Assembly (NCBI GenBank): GCA_001768195.1
Contig: MENI01000061.1
Coordinates: 48,661 to 83,143 of the forward strand
Source of the DNA: Bacteroidetes bacterium GWA2_40_15
Lineage (GTDB): Bacteria; Bacteroidota; Bacteroidia; Bacteroidales; VadinHA17
Length of the DNA stretch: 34,483 nucleotides
Direction: 5' to 3'
Shown here: piece after piece, positions 8,087-15,728 of the stretch
How the letters are laid out: the number at the start of each line of letters is the position of its first letter
Numbering within the stretch: position 1 is the stretch's first letter
The notes under the pieces: model-generated
What the model saw: the letters and a program-made list of their open reading frames with translations, nothing else
The model's database searches: none
Told to the model about the DNA's origin: nothing
Translations under genes and position numbers: made by a program

Positions 8087-8208
8087 GGCGGAAGGCGGAA
8101 GGCGGCAGGTAATTAGTAATCAGTAATCAGTAATCGGTAATCGGTAATCGGTAATCAGTAATCAGTAATCGGTAATCGGTAATAGATCACGAACCTGGAA
8201 CCTGGAAC
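8087..8208. repeat. Three adjoining tandem repeats, all with a 7-bp period
   Basis: The spacer between two lipoprotein genes holds GGCGGAA repeated about three times (8087-8107), then eleven near-copies of GTAATCR (8109-8185; R is A or G, last copy changed), then GAACCTG repeated about 2.5 times (8191-8208). All three unrelated units are seven bases long. No direct-repeat/spacer structure is present. Confidence 0.9.
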
Positions 8209-8229
8209 AAGAAACATAAAATTAAAAGT

Positions 8230-9504
8230 ATGAAAAACAATCTGTTCACGCTGCTTCTGATAATTTCAATTTTTTCATCCTGCAGAACCGATAATATCAC
8301 GAACCTTCGGTTTGAGGGCGATCTGATCGCAAAACAGATACTTAGAATAAAGTATGATCTGCCGGAAGGCTATTCGGCTCCTGAAATCTCATGGTATATA
8401 TCACCCTCACCAGATAGTGCCTGGGAAAAGCTTCCCGGTATATGGTCGGATGAAATCGTTCTGCTGACGTCCTATGAAGGCAGATTCATGAAATGCATAT
8501 TATCCTGCACTTCGGACAGGGGAAAAAGAATCTCTGCTGAAGTTGTTTCATCTGTTTCTGTTGAAGTTAAGGGCAATCCCAATGCCGACTGGTTCCGCGA
8601 TGCAGGCTACGGTATAATGGTTCATTACCTGAGCTCAAATATTGTACAGGATAGGGGTTCAAAGGAATGGAACGACGCTGTTGACAGCTTCAATACTGAC
8701 GATTTTGCCCTGAAAGCCAGTGAGGCAGGTGCCGGCTATGTTATGTTCACTCTTGGTCAGAACTCAGGTTACTACTGTTCCCCCAATGCTGCATTCGACA
8801 GTATTGCCGGTTCAGGTCCGGGAGATCTCTGCTCAAAGCGGGATCTGCCGATGGACCTTATAAAGTCATTGAAGAAATACAATATTCCTGTTATTCTCTA
8901 TCTGCCTTCAAATCCACCCATCAGCAACAGGCTTGTCTCGGAAAAATTCCGGTACTCCTTCGGAAAAGACTCTGCCACAAGCCAGTACAACCAGCCTATA
9001 CTTGAAAATATGATCAGGGAGTGGAGTCTGCGCTATGGTACGGATGTAGCAGGGTGGTGGTTCGACGGACTCTACTCATGGAATAATATCAAAAGTACAA
9101 GGATGGATATGTCGCTTAAACATAACATCAGCACTCACACCCTCGCTGCAAAGGCAGGCAACAAAAACAGCATTGTTACATATAATTATGGTTTCGGAAA
9201 AATACAGGTTAACACTCCCTACTGTGATTACAGCTCGGGTGAAAAGATGACAATTGATGAGTTCCCTTCTTCGCGATGGGTTGAACCAGGTGTTCAGTGG
9301 TTCCTGTTTACTTACCTCGGTGAAAAATGGGGTGGAAGCGGGAACCAGTTCAAAACAGCCGATCTGGTTGAAAAGGCAAAACAGATTGTTCAGAATGAAG
9401 GAGTGTTATGCCTTGAGGTTGTTGTAACCCCAAAAGGTGAAATACTGCCACATCATCTGGAACAGATAAAGGCAGTTGGAAATAGTCTAGGCCTGGCAGA
9501 CTGA
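8230..9504 (+). CDS. GH29-like (alpha-L-fucosidase-like) exported lipoprotein
   Basis: A 424-residue protein with a lipoprotein signal ending FSSC. Residues about 25-115 look like a beta-sandwich (SWYISPSPDSAWEKLPG). The catalytic-like part begins NADWFRDAGYGIMVHYL, which resembles the GIFxHWG opening of GH29, followed by GAGYVMFTLGQNSGYYCSP, equivalent to the substrate-binding strand, and WWFDGLY with D279 where GH29 has its nucleophile. The canonical KHHDGF is replaced (TLGQNSGYY), so the enzyme may be a divergent fucosidase or act on another sugar. It follows the TIM-barrel lipoprotein by 154 bp of repeats and was probably expressed with it. Confidence 0.72.
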   Translation: MKNNLFTLLLIISIFSSCRTDNITNLRFEGDLIAKQILRIKYDLPEGYSAPEISWYISPSPDSAWEKLPGIWSDEIVLLTSYEGRFMKCILSCTSDRGKRISAEVVSSVSVEVKGNPNADWFRDAGYGIMVHYLSSNIVQDRGSKEWNDAVDSFNTDDFALKASEAGAGYVMFTLGQNSGYYCSPNAAFDSIAGSGPGDLCSKRDLPMDLIKSLKKYNIPVILYLPSNPPISNRLVSEKFRYSFGKDSATSQYNQPILENMIREWSLRYGTDVAGWWFDGLYSWNNIKSTRMDMSLKHNISTHTLAAKAGNKNSIVTYNYGFGKIQVNTPYCDYSSGEKMTIDEFPSSRWVEPGVQWFLFTYLGEKWGGSGNQFKTADLVEKAKQIVQNEGVLCLEVVVTPKGEILPHHLEQIKAVGNSLGLAD

Positions 9505-9564
9505 TCACAATTCCACTTGCTGATTTAGTAAAAAGAATATCATGAATCCGGCAACTGACACTTC

Positions 9565-9610
9565 ACATGAACTCACCCCCCGGCCCCCTCTTTGCGAAGC
9601 AGAGAGGGGG
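9565..9610. repeat. Left inverted palindrome of the decayed DUF559 element
   Basis: It starts ACATGAACTCACCCCC and ends in a hairpin CCCCCTCTTTGC-GAA-GCAGAGAGGGGG (9584-9610), whose arms pair at 11 of 12 positions plus one G-T. A reverse-complement partner lies at 9930-9977. The two enclose the DUF559 remnant. Confidence 0.8.
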
Positions 9611-9656
9611 TGAGAGACTTACAAATATCAGCTGTTTTTTATGTGATAAAAAATAT

Positions 9657-9902
9657 ATGGGTAAATGTAATTATCTTGATTTCAAAGTAATAAAGAAAAG
9701 TGCCAGAGAGCTTAGAAAGAATATGACCAATTCTGAAATCCTTGATGGTCCGATAAATGAAACCACAATTGAATATGACCTGTTCAGAGATGATGAACTT
9801 AAAAAGCTTGGACTTCATATTCTCAGATTAAAAAATGAAGAGCTGAATAGCATGGATGAAGCCCTTTTGAAAATTAAAGGATTTCTTGAAGATATCATTT
9901 AA
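9657..9902 (+). pseudogene. DUF559 endonuclease-like remnant with internal deletion
   Basis: An 82-residue frame that carries only the two ends of a DUF559 domain. The N-terminal family mark is ARELRKNMTNSE; the C-terminal half is DGPINE, YDLFRDDELKKLGLHILR, KNEEL. The middle of the domain, which in the intact copy at 34063-34431 runs from ALWEML through KFRRQ and IVDF to VIEL, is absent, so about 45 residues including the catalytic Asp/Glu region have been lost without breaking the frame. The join is near 9733-9750. An open frame extends upstream to 9567 but only through the palindrome. Flanking inverted palindromes indicate that this is a dead copy of the same element type. Confidence 0.75.
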
Positions 9903-9929
9903 TGTCCAGAAATATACATCCTTAGGCAT

Positions 9930-9977
9930 CCCCCTCTTTGCGGAGCAGAGAGGGGGACTGAGGGGGTGAGTTCATGT
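9930..9977. repeat. Right inverted palindrome of the decayed DUF559 element
   Basis: A hairpin CCCCCTCTTTGC-GGA-GCAGAGAGGGGG (9930-9956) is followed by ACTGAGGGGGTGAGTTCATG and T (9957-9977). Its reverse complement matches the left copy at 9565-9610, including the terminal ACATGAACTCACCCCC. The G-rich ends of both copies point away from the gene remnant. Confidence 0.8.
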
Positions 9978-10042
9978 ATTAGCAGGAGATAAGTTTAATG
10001 AACAGATGAATGTGTTAAAATCAGTATATTAAAATCTATATC

Positions 10043-11665
10043 ATGTATCTGAAAATCAAACAGCTGCTTTTCTTATCATCAGTACTATTGATCTCTTCAT
10101 GTGGCACAAAAGACCAGCAAACCGGCAAAAGTGAAATAAAGGAGATCTCAATGGTTGTTAAGAGCAGATATCTCAATCTACCCGTTTCCCAGGCTGCCGA
10201 TCGTGCAAAGATGACATTTGCCGCAGATGGCAGGCAGGTGAAGGAATTTGTAATACGTCTTGCACCGGAAAAACCTGATTACTGGGTTTTTTACGATGTG
10301 TCAAAATATAAAGGTAAAGCTCTTACTATTTCATATACAGGTAATCCAGAAGGACTTAAGAATATTTACCAGGATGAATATATTGCCGGCCAGGACAGTC
10401 TTTACAAAGAAATAAACCGTCCGCAGGTACATTTCTCATCACGCAGGGGATGGAACAATGATCCTAACGGACTGGTCTGGTTTGATGGTGAATATCATCT
10501 TTACTATCAGCACAATCCGTTTGAAAAATTCTGGGAGAATATGCACTGGGGACATGCGGTAAGCAAAGATCTTGTTCACTGGGAGGAGATTGGAATTGCA
10601 CTGGAGCCTGATGCACTAGGAACAATGTTTTCGGGTTCGGCAGTTATTGACAAGGATAACACTGCAGGCTGGGGAAAGGATGCACTTGTTGCGCTCTATA
10701 CTGCTGCAGGCAAAAAAATGTCACAGAATGTTGCCTACAGTACCGACAGGGGCAGGAGTTTCACAAAATATGAAGGTAATCCAGTTCTCGGTCCTGATCG
10801 CGATCCTAAAGTATTCTGGTATGAACCGAAGAAAACCTGGGTGATGGTGCTATATAATGACAACTATAATATAATTTACAATTCAAGGGATCTTAAGAAA
10901 TGGGAAGAAAAGAGTATTGTTCCGGGGTACTATGAATGTCCGGAGTTTTTCGAACTTGGTGTTGACGGAAACCAGAAGAATAAGAAATGGGTAATGTACG
11001 GGGCTTCAGGTACCTATATAACAGGCAATTTTGACGGAGAGAAATTCATTCCGGAATATGGCAAGTATTACTATTCCTGGGGAAGTCAGTATGCTGCCCA
11101 GACTTACAACAATGTACCTGATGGAAGAAGGATTCAGATTGGTTGGGGCAGGATTGAACACAAGGGCATGCCTTTTAACCAGATGATGTTGTTTCCCTGC
11201 GAACTTACATTAAGAACAACTCCTGAAGGGATCAGGCTTTTCTGTGAACCTGTTAAGGAAATAGCAATCCTTCATGATAAGAAACATTTCTGGACAGACC
11301 TGACAGGCGAAGAAGCTTCTGAAAAACTGAAAGAAGTTAAGAGTGATCTTCTTCATGTTAAAATGGATCTCGAAATTGTCCATGGCTGGGTAACCGAGGT
11401 CCTCTTCAGAGGGAATCCTGTTGTCTCTTTCGATGGTAATTTCAACAGGATTAATGGCGCCCCATATATTTGCGATAAGCCCGGAATTTTCAGATTTAAT
11501 ATTGAAATAATACTTGACAGGACTTCCGTTGAGGCGTATATCGGAAATGGAAAACTCTTCATATCCGAGGTACTTAAGGAGAAAAAATCTGATGAAGGTC
11601 TTGCTTTTAAGGGAGGCCTTAAGATACATTCACTTGAAGTAAATGAATTAAAATCAATTTGGTAA
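10043..11665 (+). CDS. GH32 beta-fructosidase (levanase/inulinase/invertase-like) lipoprotein
   Basis: A 540-residue exported enzyme that hydrolyses beta-fructosides, releasing fructose. The lipoprotein signal ends LISSC. A small beta-rich region (about residues 30-115) precedes the five-blade propeller. All three GH32 acidic residues are visible: nucleophile D140 in WNNDPNG, transition-state stabiliser D254 in RDPK, and acid/base E298 in YECPEF. HWGHAVSKDLVHWEE is a further family mark, and the C-terminal sandwich contains FNIEIILDRTSVEAYI. It lies 65 bp after the DUF559 element, which may have separated it from an upstream promoter. Its product fructose could feed the PfkB/MtlD genes. Substrate (sucrose, levan or inulin) is not decided by the motif. 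Confidence 0.95.
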   Translation: MYLKIKQLLFLSSVLLISSCGTKDQQTGKSEIKEISMVVKSRYLNLPVSQAADRAKMTFAADGRQVKEFVIRLAPEKPDYWVFYDVSKYKGKALTISYTGNPEGLKNIYQDEYIAGQDSLYKEINRPQVHFSSRRGWNNDPNGLVWFDGEYHLYYQHNPFEKFWENMHWGHAVSKDLVHWEEIGIALEPDALGTMFSGSAVIDKDNTAGWGKDALVALYTAAGKKMSQNVAYSTDRGRSFTKYEGNPVLGPDRDPKVFWYEPKKTWVMVLYNDNYNIIYNSRDLKKWEEKSIVPGYYECPEFFELGVDGNQKNKKWVMYGASGTYITGNFDGEKFIPEYGKYYYSWGSQYAAQTYNNVPDGRRIQIGWGRIEHKGMPFNQMMLFPCELTLRTTPEGIRLFCEPVKEIAILHDKKHFWTDLTGEEASEKLKEVKSDLLHVKMDLEIVHGWVTEVLFRGNPVVSFDGNFNRINGAPYICDKPGIFRFNIEIILDRTSVEAYIGNGKLFISEVLKEKKSDEGLAFKGGLKIHSLEVNELKSIW

Positions 11666-11734
11666 TTGATTCGTTAAAATAAATCCGGCAGTCATTAAAT
11701 CTGATTAAGAATATATATTCCGGCTCAGGCTTCT

Positions 11735-12391
11735 CTAAATATACTCCTTCCTTATTACGGATTTAATATATTCTTCAATGCCCTTGTGATCTACGTTGTA
11801 AACAGGTTCTAAAAGAACAAAACTTTTATCTGGTTTGAAATTGCTGCCATTTGATAAAAAGGCAAGTGCGTCTCTTGTCTTGAGCCTGTGATTTGAATAT
11901 TTTACAGCTGTATTAACAATATCTTTCAATAAGATGCCTTCCTTCAGAATTGAGTAGATATCATAATAATCCCTGAATTCACTTCTGCGTAGTATCAGCT
12001 CAATTTTCATAGCCCCGATTGCACTAATGTCTGCAGCTGTTATATTATTGAGTATAGCTACCGGTTTTTTAACCGGACTGAGATTTTCCTGTTTGGCAAC
12101 AAATGTAACCCTTACTCCTTTTACAACATAGTTTACCTGGTCAAATCCCAGGATATCTCTTGACTCAATTTTACCTGCAGTTTCCAGTTCTCTTTCAATG
12201 GCTGGCCAATCGACAGTAGGCTTGTCATTCTTCAGTTTTTTGGTCCAGGTACAAAAATCCATATCCTCGCTTTTTCGCTTATTGATCTGTAAAGATAAGG
12301 CTGTTCCACCAATAAGAATATAACTCCTCAGACAGGGCAATAATGAAACTGCCCTGAATATCTTCCTTGTATCATTGGTTAGTCCCTGCAT
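11735..12391 (-). CDS. AbiEii/AbiGii-type nucleotidyltransferase toxin
   Basis: A 218-residue protein of the AbiEii nucleotidyltransferase family, the toxin half of AbiE-type toxin-antitoxin/abortive infection pairs; AbiEii-like enzymes are known to modify tRNA ends. The fold marks are LIGGTALSLQINKRKSEDMDF, giving GG-T (residues 28-30) and the DxD metal pair D43/D45, and the downstream helix KIELILRRSEFRDYYDI with conserved K, R and D-x2-D. Its start overlaps the end of the upstream partner by 13 bp, typical of a coupled two-gene unit. The gene runs against GH32 with only 69 bp between their stops. Confidence 0.88.
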   Translation of the reverse strand: MQGLTNDTRKIFRAVSLLPCLRSYILIGGTALSLQINKRKSEDMDFCTWTKKLKNDKPTVDWPAIERELETAGKIESRDILGFDQVNYVVKGVRVTFVAKQENLSPVKKPVAILNNITAADISAIGAMKIELILRRSEFRDYYDIYSILKEGILLKDIVNTAVKYSNHRLKTRDALAFLSNGSNFKPDKSFVLLEPVYNVDHKGIEEYIKSVIRKEYI

Positions 12392-12912
12392 TGGATAGAT
12401 TTATATTTTTTATTTATAGAATCGCGGATATACCTGTCCGGATTACTGATATCGAAATACAAAAAAGCGTATAACCGGTTTAACTGGTGGTACATAGGCT
12501 CCTGAGACAACATTTTCACTTTCCATATGTTTCTGATCATCTTTTTTGGAAACAGTGTTAAGAGAGAACTGATCGAATCAATATCAAGATGAATCAGAAC
12601 CTTTTCAATCAGTAAATCATCAGGGATCTGTGAAAATAAGGATTTGTTGAATGACCATAATGCATTCTCAACCTGTAACTTTTTTAAAAGGTCAGCCTTT
12701 ATTTTTTCCTCTTTCTTATCATCCTCCCACTTCATCTCCTGAACCATTTTAAAGCCGCATGCTTCCAGTATTTTTATCCGTGTTTCCATATCAAGGCCCT
12801 GTTCAATAAAACGCTTTTTGTAAACACGGGCTGTTGACCCGTTTATGCCCGAATCCTTATACCAGGCACGTCTGCTGAAAATCCTCTCAAGTGATTTATC
12901 TGTTGTTAACAT
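12379..12912 (-). CDS. AbiE partner, likely antitoxin (helix-turn-helix plus DUF6922-like part)
   Basis: A 177-residue protein coupled to the AbiEii toxin. I chose the ATG at 12912 (MLTTDKSLERIF); a TTG fifteen bases upstream would add five residues. Residues about 10-55 (FSRRAWYKDSGINGSTARVY... ILEACGFKMVQEM) look like a DNA-binding helical domain. The C-terminal half has NALWSF, IPDDLLIEKVLIHLD, MIRNIWK and LNRLYAFLYFD, a pattern I associate with the domain called DUF6922 found beside AbiEii genes in Bacteroidota; that name is from memory. It is not a recognisable AbiEi, so it may be a phylum-specific antitoxin. Antitoxin function is inferred from gene order and overlap. Confidence 0.78.
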   Translation of the reverse strand: MLTTDKSLERIFSRRAWYKDSGINGSTARVYKKRFIEQGLDMETRIKILEACGFKMVQEMKWEDDKKEEKIKADLLKKLQVENALWSFNKSLFSQIPDDLLIEKVLIHLDIDSISSLLTLFPKKMIRNIWKVKMLSQEPMYHQLNRLYAFLYFDISNPDRYIRDSINKKYKSIQCRD

Positions 12913-12916
12913 AACA

Positions 12917-12924
12917 CAAATATA
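12917..12924 (-). promoter_or_regulatory. Candidate -7 box for the AbiE pair
   Basis: The minus strand reads TATATTTG, ending four bases before the ATG at 12912. If used, transcription would start at or next to the start codon, giving a leaderless or nearly leaderless messenger. A clear -33 box was not seen. Confidence 0.35.
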
Positions 12925-13000
12925 CAAAAAACGTTACATTAAAGAAACGAAAATGTTTGAAATAGTATTCTATATATCAAAATCGTCAGGAAAGATCAGT

Positions 13001-13008
13001 TATATTTG
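13001..13008 (+). promoter_or_regulatory. Candidate -7 box for the large glycosidase array
   Basis: TATATTTG matches the Bacteroidota consensus TAnnTTTG and lies 60 bp before the ATG at 13069, in the divergent spacer with the AbiE pair. No convincing -33 box is visible. It could drive the plus-strand array that begins here. Confidence 0.4.
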
Positions 13009-13068
13009 TATAAAATAGGACCTGTTATTACAGCTTTTTATCATACTCTCTTTTATCTGTTTTGAATC

Positions 13069-15714
13069 ATGAATAGAGAAACCTTGTTTCGTAAAATTCA
13101 AAAAATCACATTGTTAATTGCAGTGGTGATTGTTTTTACCAGCTGCAATGACAAGCCTTTACACAATATTTCAACATCAGAGGCTTCTATAAAATATGCC
13201 AGGGAGATCGAAAATAAATCATTTATGGTATTTCCTGAATATCGCGAAAAACCACTGAAATGGTTTGATTCCATTCCTGAGAACAGATTAAAGGAAGCAT
13301 TGGACAGCCGGCAGCTGAAGCTGAATGCACGTCCAGGTGAGTACTTTGTTTTCCAGGCAGGAGTATGGGCAATAAAAAGCGATGTCACCGATATTCAGGT
13401 CGATTTCACAGATCTTACTGCCGGAGGTCAAAAGAAAATAGAAGCCGGTAAGATAACCTGCTTCAATAAGGGTGGAATAGATATTCAGGGTAATCCGTTC
13501 AGTAAAGTTGTTAATATCCCGGCCGGACGGGTGCAGGCTCTCTGGATGGGCATAGACCTTGAAGGTGCTGCTGCCGGGACTTACAAAGGAACTGTAACTG
13601 TCTCATCAGGAGGAGAGAAACAGAGTCTTGATATCGCCTTGAAGGTCGCCGGTGAACCGGTTCCTGACCATGGTTATGATGAGGGCGCCAGGCTCTCCCG
13701 GCTTAATTGGCTCAATTCGCGTACCGGCATAAACAATGAGGTCACAAAAGGTTTCCTCCCGGTTAAAGCCGAAGGAAATAAACTGAGCATCCTCGGACGT
13801 TCTCTGACTATTGCTGACAATGGTCTTCCTGCTTCATATGTCAGCTATTTTGAATCCTCAAATCAATCGATAAATGAAAAGGGTGAATATGTCGTTAAAA
13901 CTCCTTTCAGGTTTATAATTGAAAAGCAGCAGGGAGAAGTTATCAGGCTTGTTCCCGGGGAGCTTGTTTTCACTGATAAATCCGATGCTGGTATAAACTG
14001 GAAAGTTACCAATTCATCAGATGAGGCTGATCTCGAGGTTACCGGGCATCTTGAGTTTGACGGTTTTGTTGAATACAGCCTGAAACTTATCACAAAAAAA
14101 ACTCTGAAGATCAGGGATATCCGTCTTGAGGTCCCTGTAGTAAAGAATAAAGCAGAATATATGATGGGCCTCGGACATGAGGGAGGATACCGGGCTTCTG
14201 TCTGGAAGTGGAAATGGGATGTCTCCAAAAATCAGGATATGCTGTGGATAGGATCTGTTAACGGCGGAATGAGAATTAAGTTGAAAGCTGAGAATTATGT
14301 GAGGCCACTCATAAATGTCTATTACAGGTTCGGTCCGCTGAATCTTCCGACATCATGGGGAAATGAAGGAAAAGGCGGCATAGATGTTTCTGAAAAGGGG
14401 AATGATGTAATAATAAGTGCTTTTTCAGGAAGCAGAGAAATCAGCGAGGGGGAAGTTCTTAATTATAATTTTGAACTGCTTCTTACACCTTTCAGAACAA
14501 TTGACAGAAAGAATAAATTCGGTGAGAGATATTACCATGGCGGCGGAACAAATACTTCTGTGAAAGTAGCTGCAGCCATTGATGCAGGGGCAAATGTCAT
14601 CAATATCCACCATGCTGAGGATATCTATCCCTTCATCAACTATCCTTACCTCGATCCAAATGTTGCTGAACTGAAGAACCTGGTTGCCGACGCTCATGAT
14701 AAGAATATCAGGATGAAATTCTACTATACCACAAGGGAACTTACGAAGAATCTGCCCGAATTCCGGGCCTTCTACAGTCTTGACGGTGAGATTATCTTTC
14801 CCGGCCCGGGCAACGAAAGCAAAACTGTTATAAACTCAAAAGGACCCAACGAATGGCTGGTTAAAAACCTGAGAGAGAAATATATCCCTGCCTGGTATAA
14901 TGTTATTAAAGAGGGGAAATTCAAGGATGAGATTGACCTGTCTGTCATCACAACACCCGACGGACGCCTTAATAACTTCTATGTTGCCGGCCTTGAGTGG
15001 ATGGTTAAAAATATCGGAATAGACGGTGTTTACATTGACGATTCGGCTCTTGACCGTTATACACTTCAGCGTGCAAGGAAAGTTATTGACCAGTACCGCC
15101 CGGAGGGCAGGATGGATCTTCACAGCTGGAACCATTTCAACGACTGGGCAGGTTATACTGACTGTCTCAATCTGTATATGGACCTTCTGCCATATTTTGA
15201 TCTTGTCTGGATAGGTGAGGGACGTGATTATGACCGTTCGCCTGATCACTGGCTGATCGAAGTGTCGGGTATACCCTTCGGACTGCCGGGCCAGATGCTG
15301 GAAGGAGGCGGAAATCCATGGAGGGGAATGGTTTATGGCATCACAAACCGCGCAGGATGGGTTGGAAATACACCTGTTGAAATATGGAAATTCTGGGACG
15401 AATATAGAATCGCAGATATGCTTCTTATTGGTTATTGGGAAGAGAACTACCCTGTCAGAAGCAGCAGCAGCAAAATCTTCACCTCACTGTATAAGGGTGA
15501 GAAAGAATCAATTCTGGCCGTTGCCAACTGGAGTGATAAGGACCAGCCTGTTTCATTGAATATCAGGTGGCAGGCTCTTGGTATTGATCCGTCGGAAGCC
15601 GATATCTTCATTCCTGCAATAAAGGATTTCCAGGAAGCAGCAGAAAATGTTGCGATTAGCAATCTTATAATTCCTGCCAAAAAAGGCTTACTTATAATCA
15701 TTCGAAACAAATAA
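13069..15714 (+). CDS. Large exported glycoside hydrolase-like lipoprotein (DUF6067/GH123-N-like)
   Basis: An 881-residue protein with a lipoprotein signal ending FTSC (Cys at about 26). Residues about 85-200 form a beta-sandwich (GEYFVFQAGVWAI, GRVQALWMGIDL, GTYKGTVTVSS), residues about 205-480 a second beta-rich part beginning ARLSRLNWLNSRTG, then a TIM-barrel-like region from about 490: GANVINIHHAEDIYPFINYP, IRMKFYYTTREL, and GIDGVYIDDSALDRY (D657, D658), followed by LHSWNHFNDWAGY and a C-terminal beta domain. The order and the WLNS signature recall the family formerly called DUF6067, related to GH123 N-terminal domains; this is from memory. Exo- or endo-glycosidase activity is likely; the substrate is unknown. 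It is the first gene of the long array. Confidence 0.75.
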   Translation: MNRETLFRKIQKITLLIAVVIVFTSCNDKPLHNISTSEASIKYAREIENKSFMVFPEYREKPLKWFDSIPENRLKEALDSRQLKLNARPGEYFVFQAGVWAIKSDVTDIQVDFTDLTAGGQKKIEAGKITCFNKGGIDIQGNPFSKVVNIPAGRVQALWMGIDLEGAAAGTYKGTVTVSSGGEKQSLDIALKVAGEPVPDHGYDEGARLSRLNWLNSRTGINNEVTKGFLPVKAEGNKLSILGRSLTIADNGLPASYVSYFESSNQSINEKGEYVVKTPFRFIIEKQQGEVIRLVPGELVFTDKSDAGINWKVTNSSDEADLEVTGHLEFDGFVEYSLKLITKKTLKIRDIRLEVPVVKNKAEYMMGLGHEGGYRASVWKWKWDVSKNQDMLWIGSVNGGMRIKLKAENYVRPLINVYYRFGPLNLPTSWGNEGKGGIDVSEKGNDVIISAFSGSREISEGEVLNYNFELLLTPFRTIDRKNKFGERYYHGGGTNTSVKVAAAIDAGANVINIHHAEDIYPFINYPYLDPNVAELKNLVADAHDKNIRMKFYYTTRELTKNLPEFRAFYSLDGEIIFPGPGNESKTVINSKGPNEWLVKNLREKYIPAWYNVIKEGKFKDEIDLSVITTPDGRLNNFYVAGLEWMVKNIGIDGVYIDDSALDRYTLQRARKVIDQYRPEGRMDLHSWNHFNDWAGYTDCLNLYMDLLPYFDLVWIGEGRDYDRSPDHWLIEVSGIPFGLPGQMLEGGGNPWRGMVYGITNRAGWVGNTPVEIWKFWDEYRIADMLLIGYWEENYPVRSSSSKIFTSLYKGEKESILAVANWSDKDQPVSLNIRWQALGIDPSEADIFIPAIKDFQEAAENVAISNLIIPAKKGLLIIIRNK

Positions 15715-15728
15715 TTAATATCTGAATC

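Noticed and set aside
8109-8185. Short regular repeats that might be taken for a CRISPR array
   Set aside because: The period is seven bases with no unique spacers and no cas genes nearby; it is a simple tandem repeat.
9567-9656. N-terminal extension of the DUF559 remnant
   Set aside because: The bases are those of the palindrome repeat; the domain similarity begins only after the ATG at 9657.
10647-10844. Small open frame within GH32 in another frame
   Set aside because: It is a chance frame across the catalytic propeller of GH32, with no support of its own.
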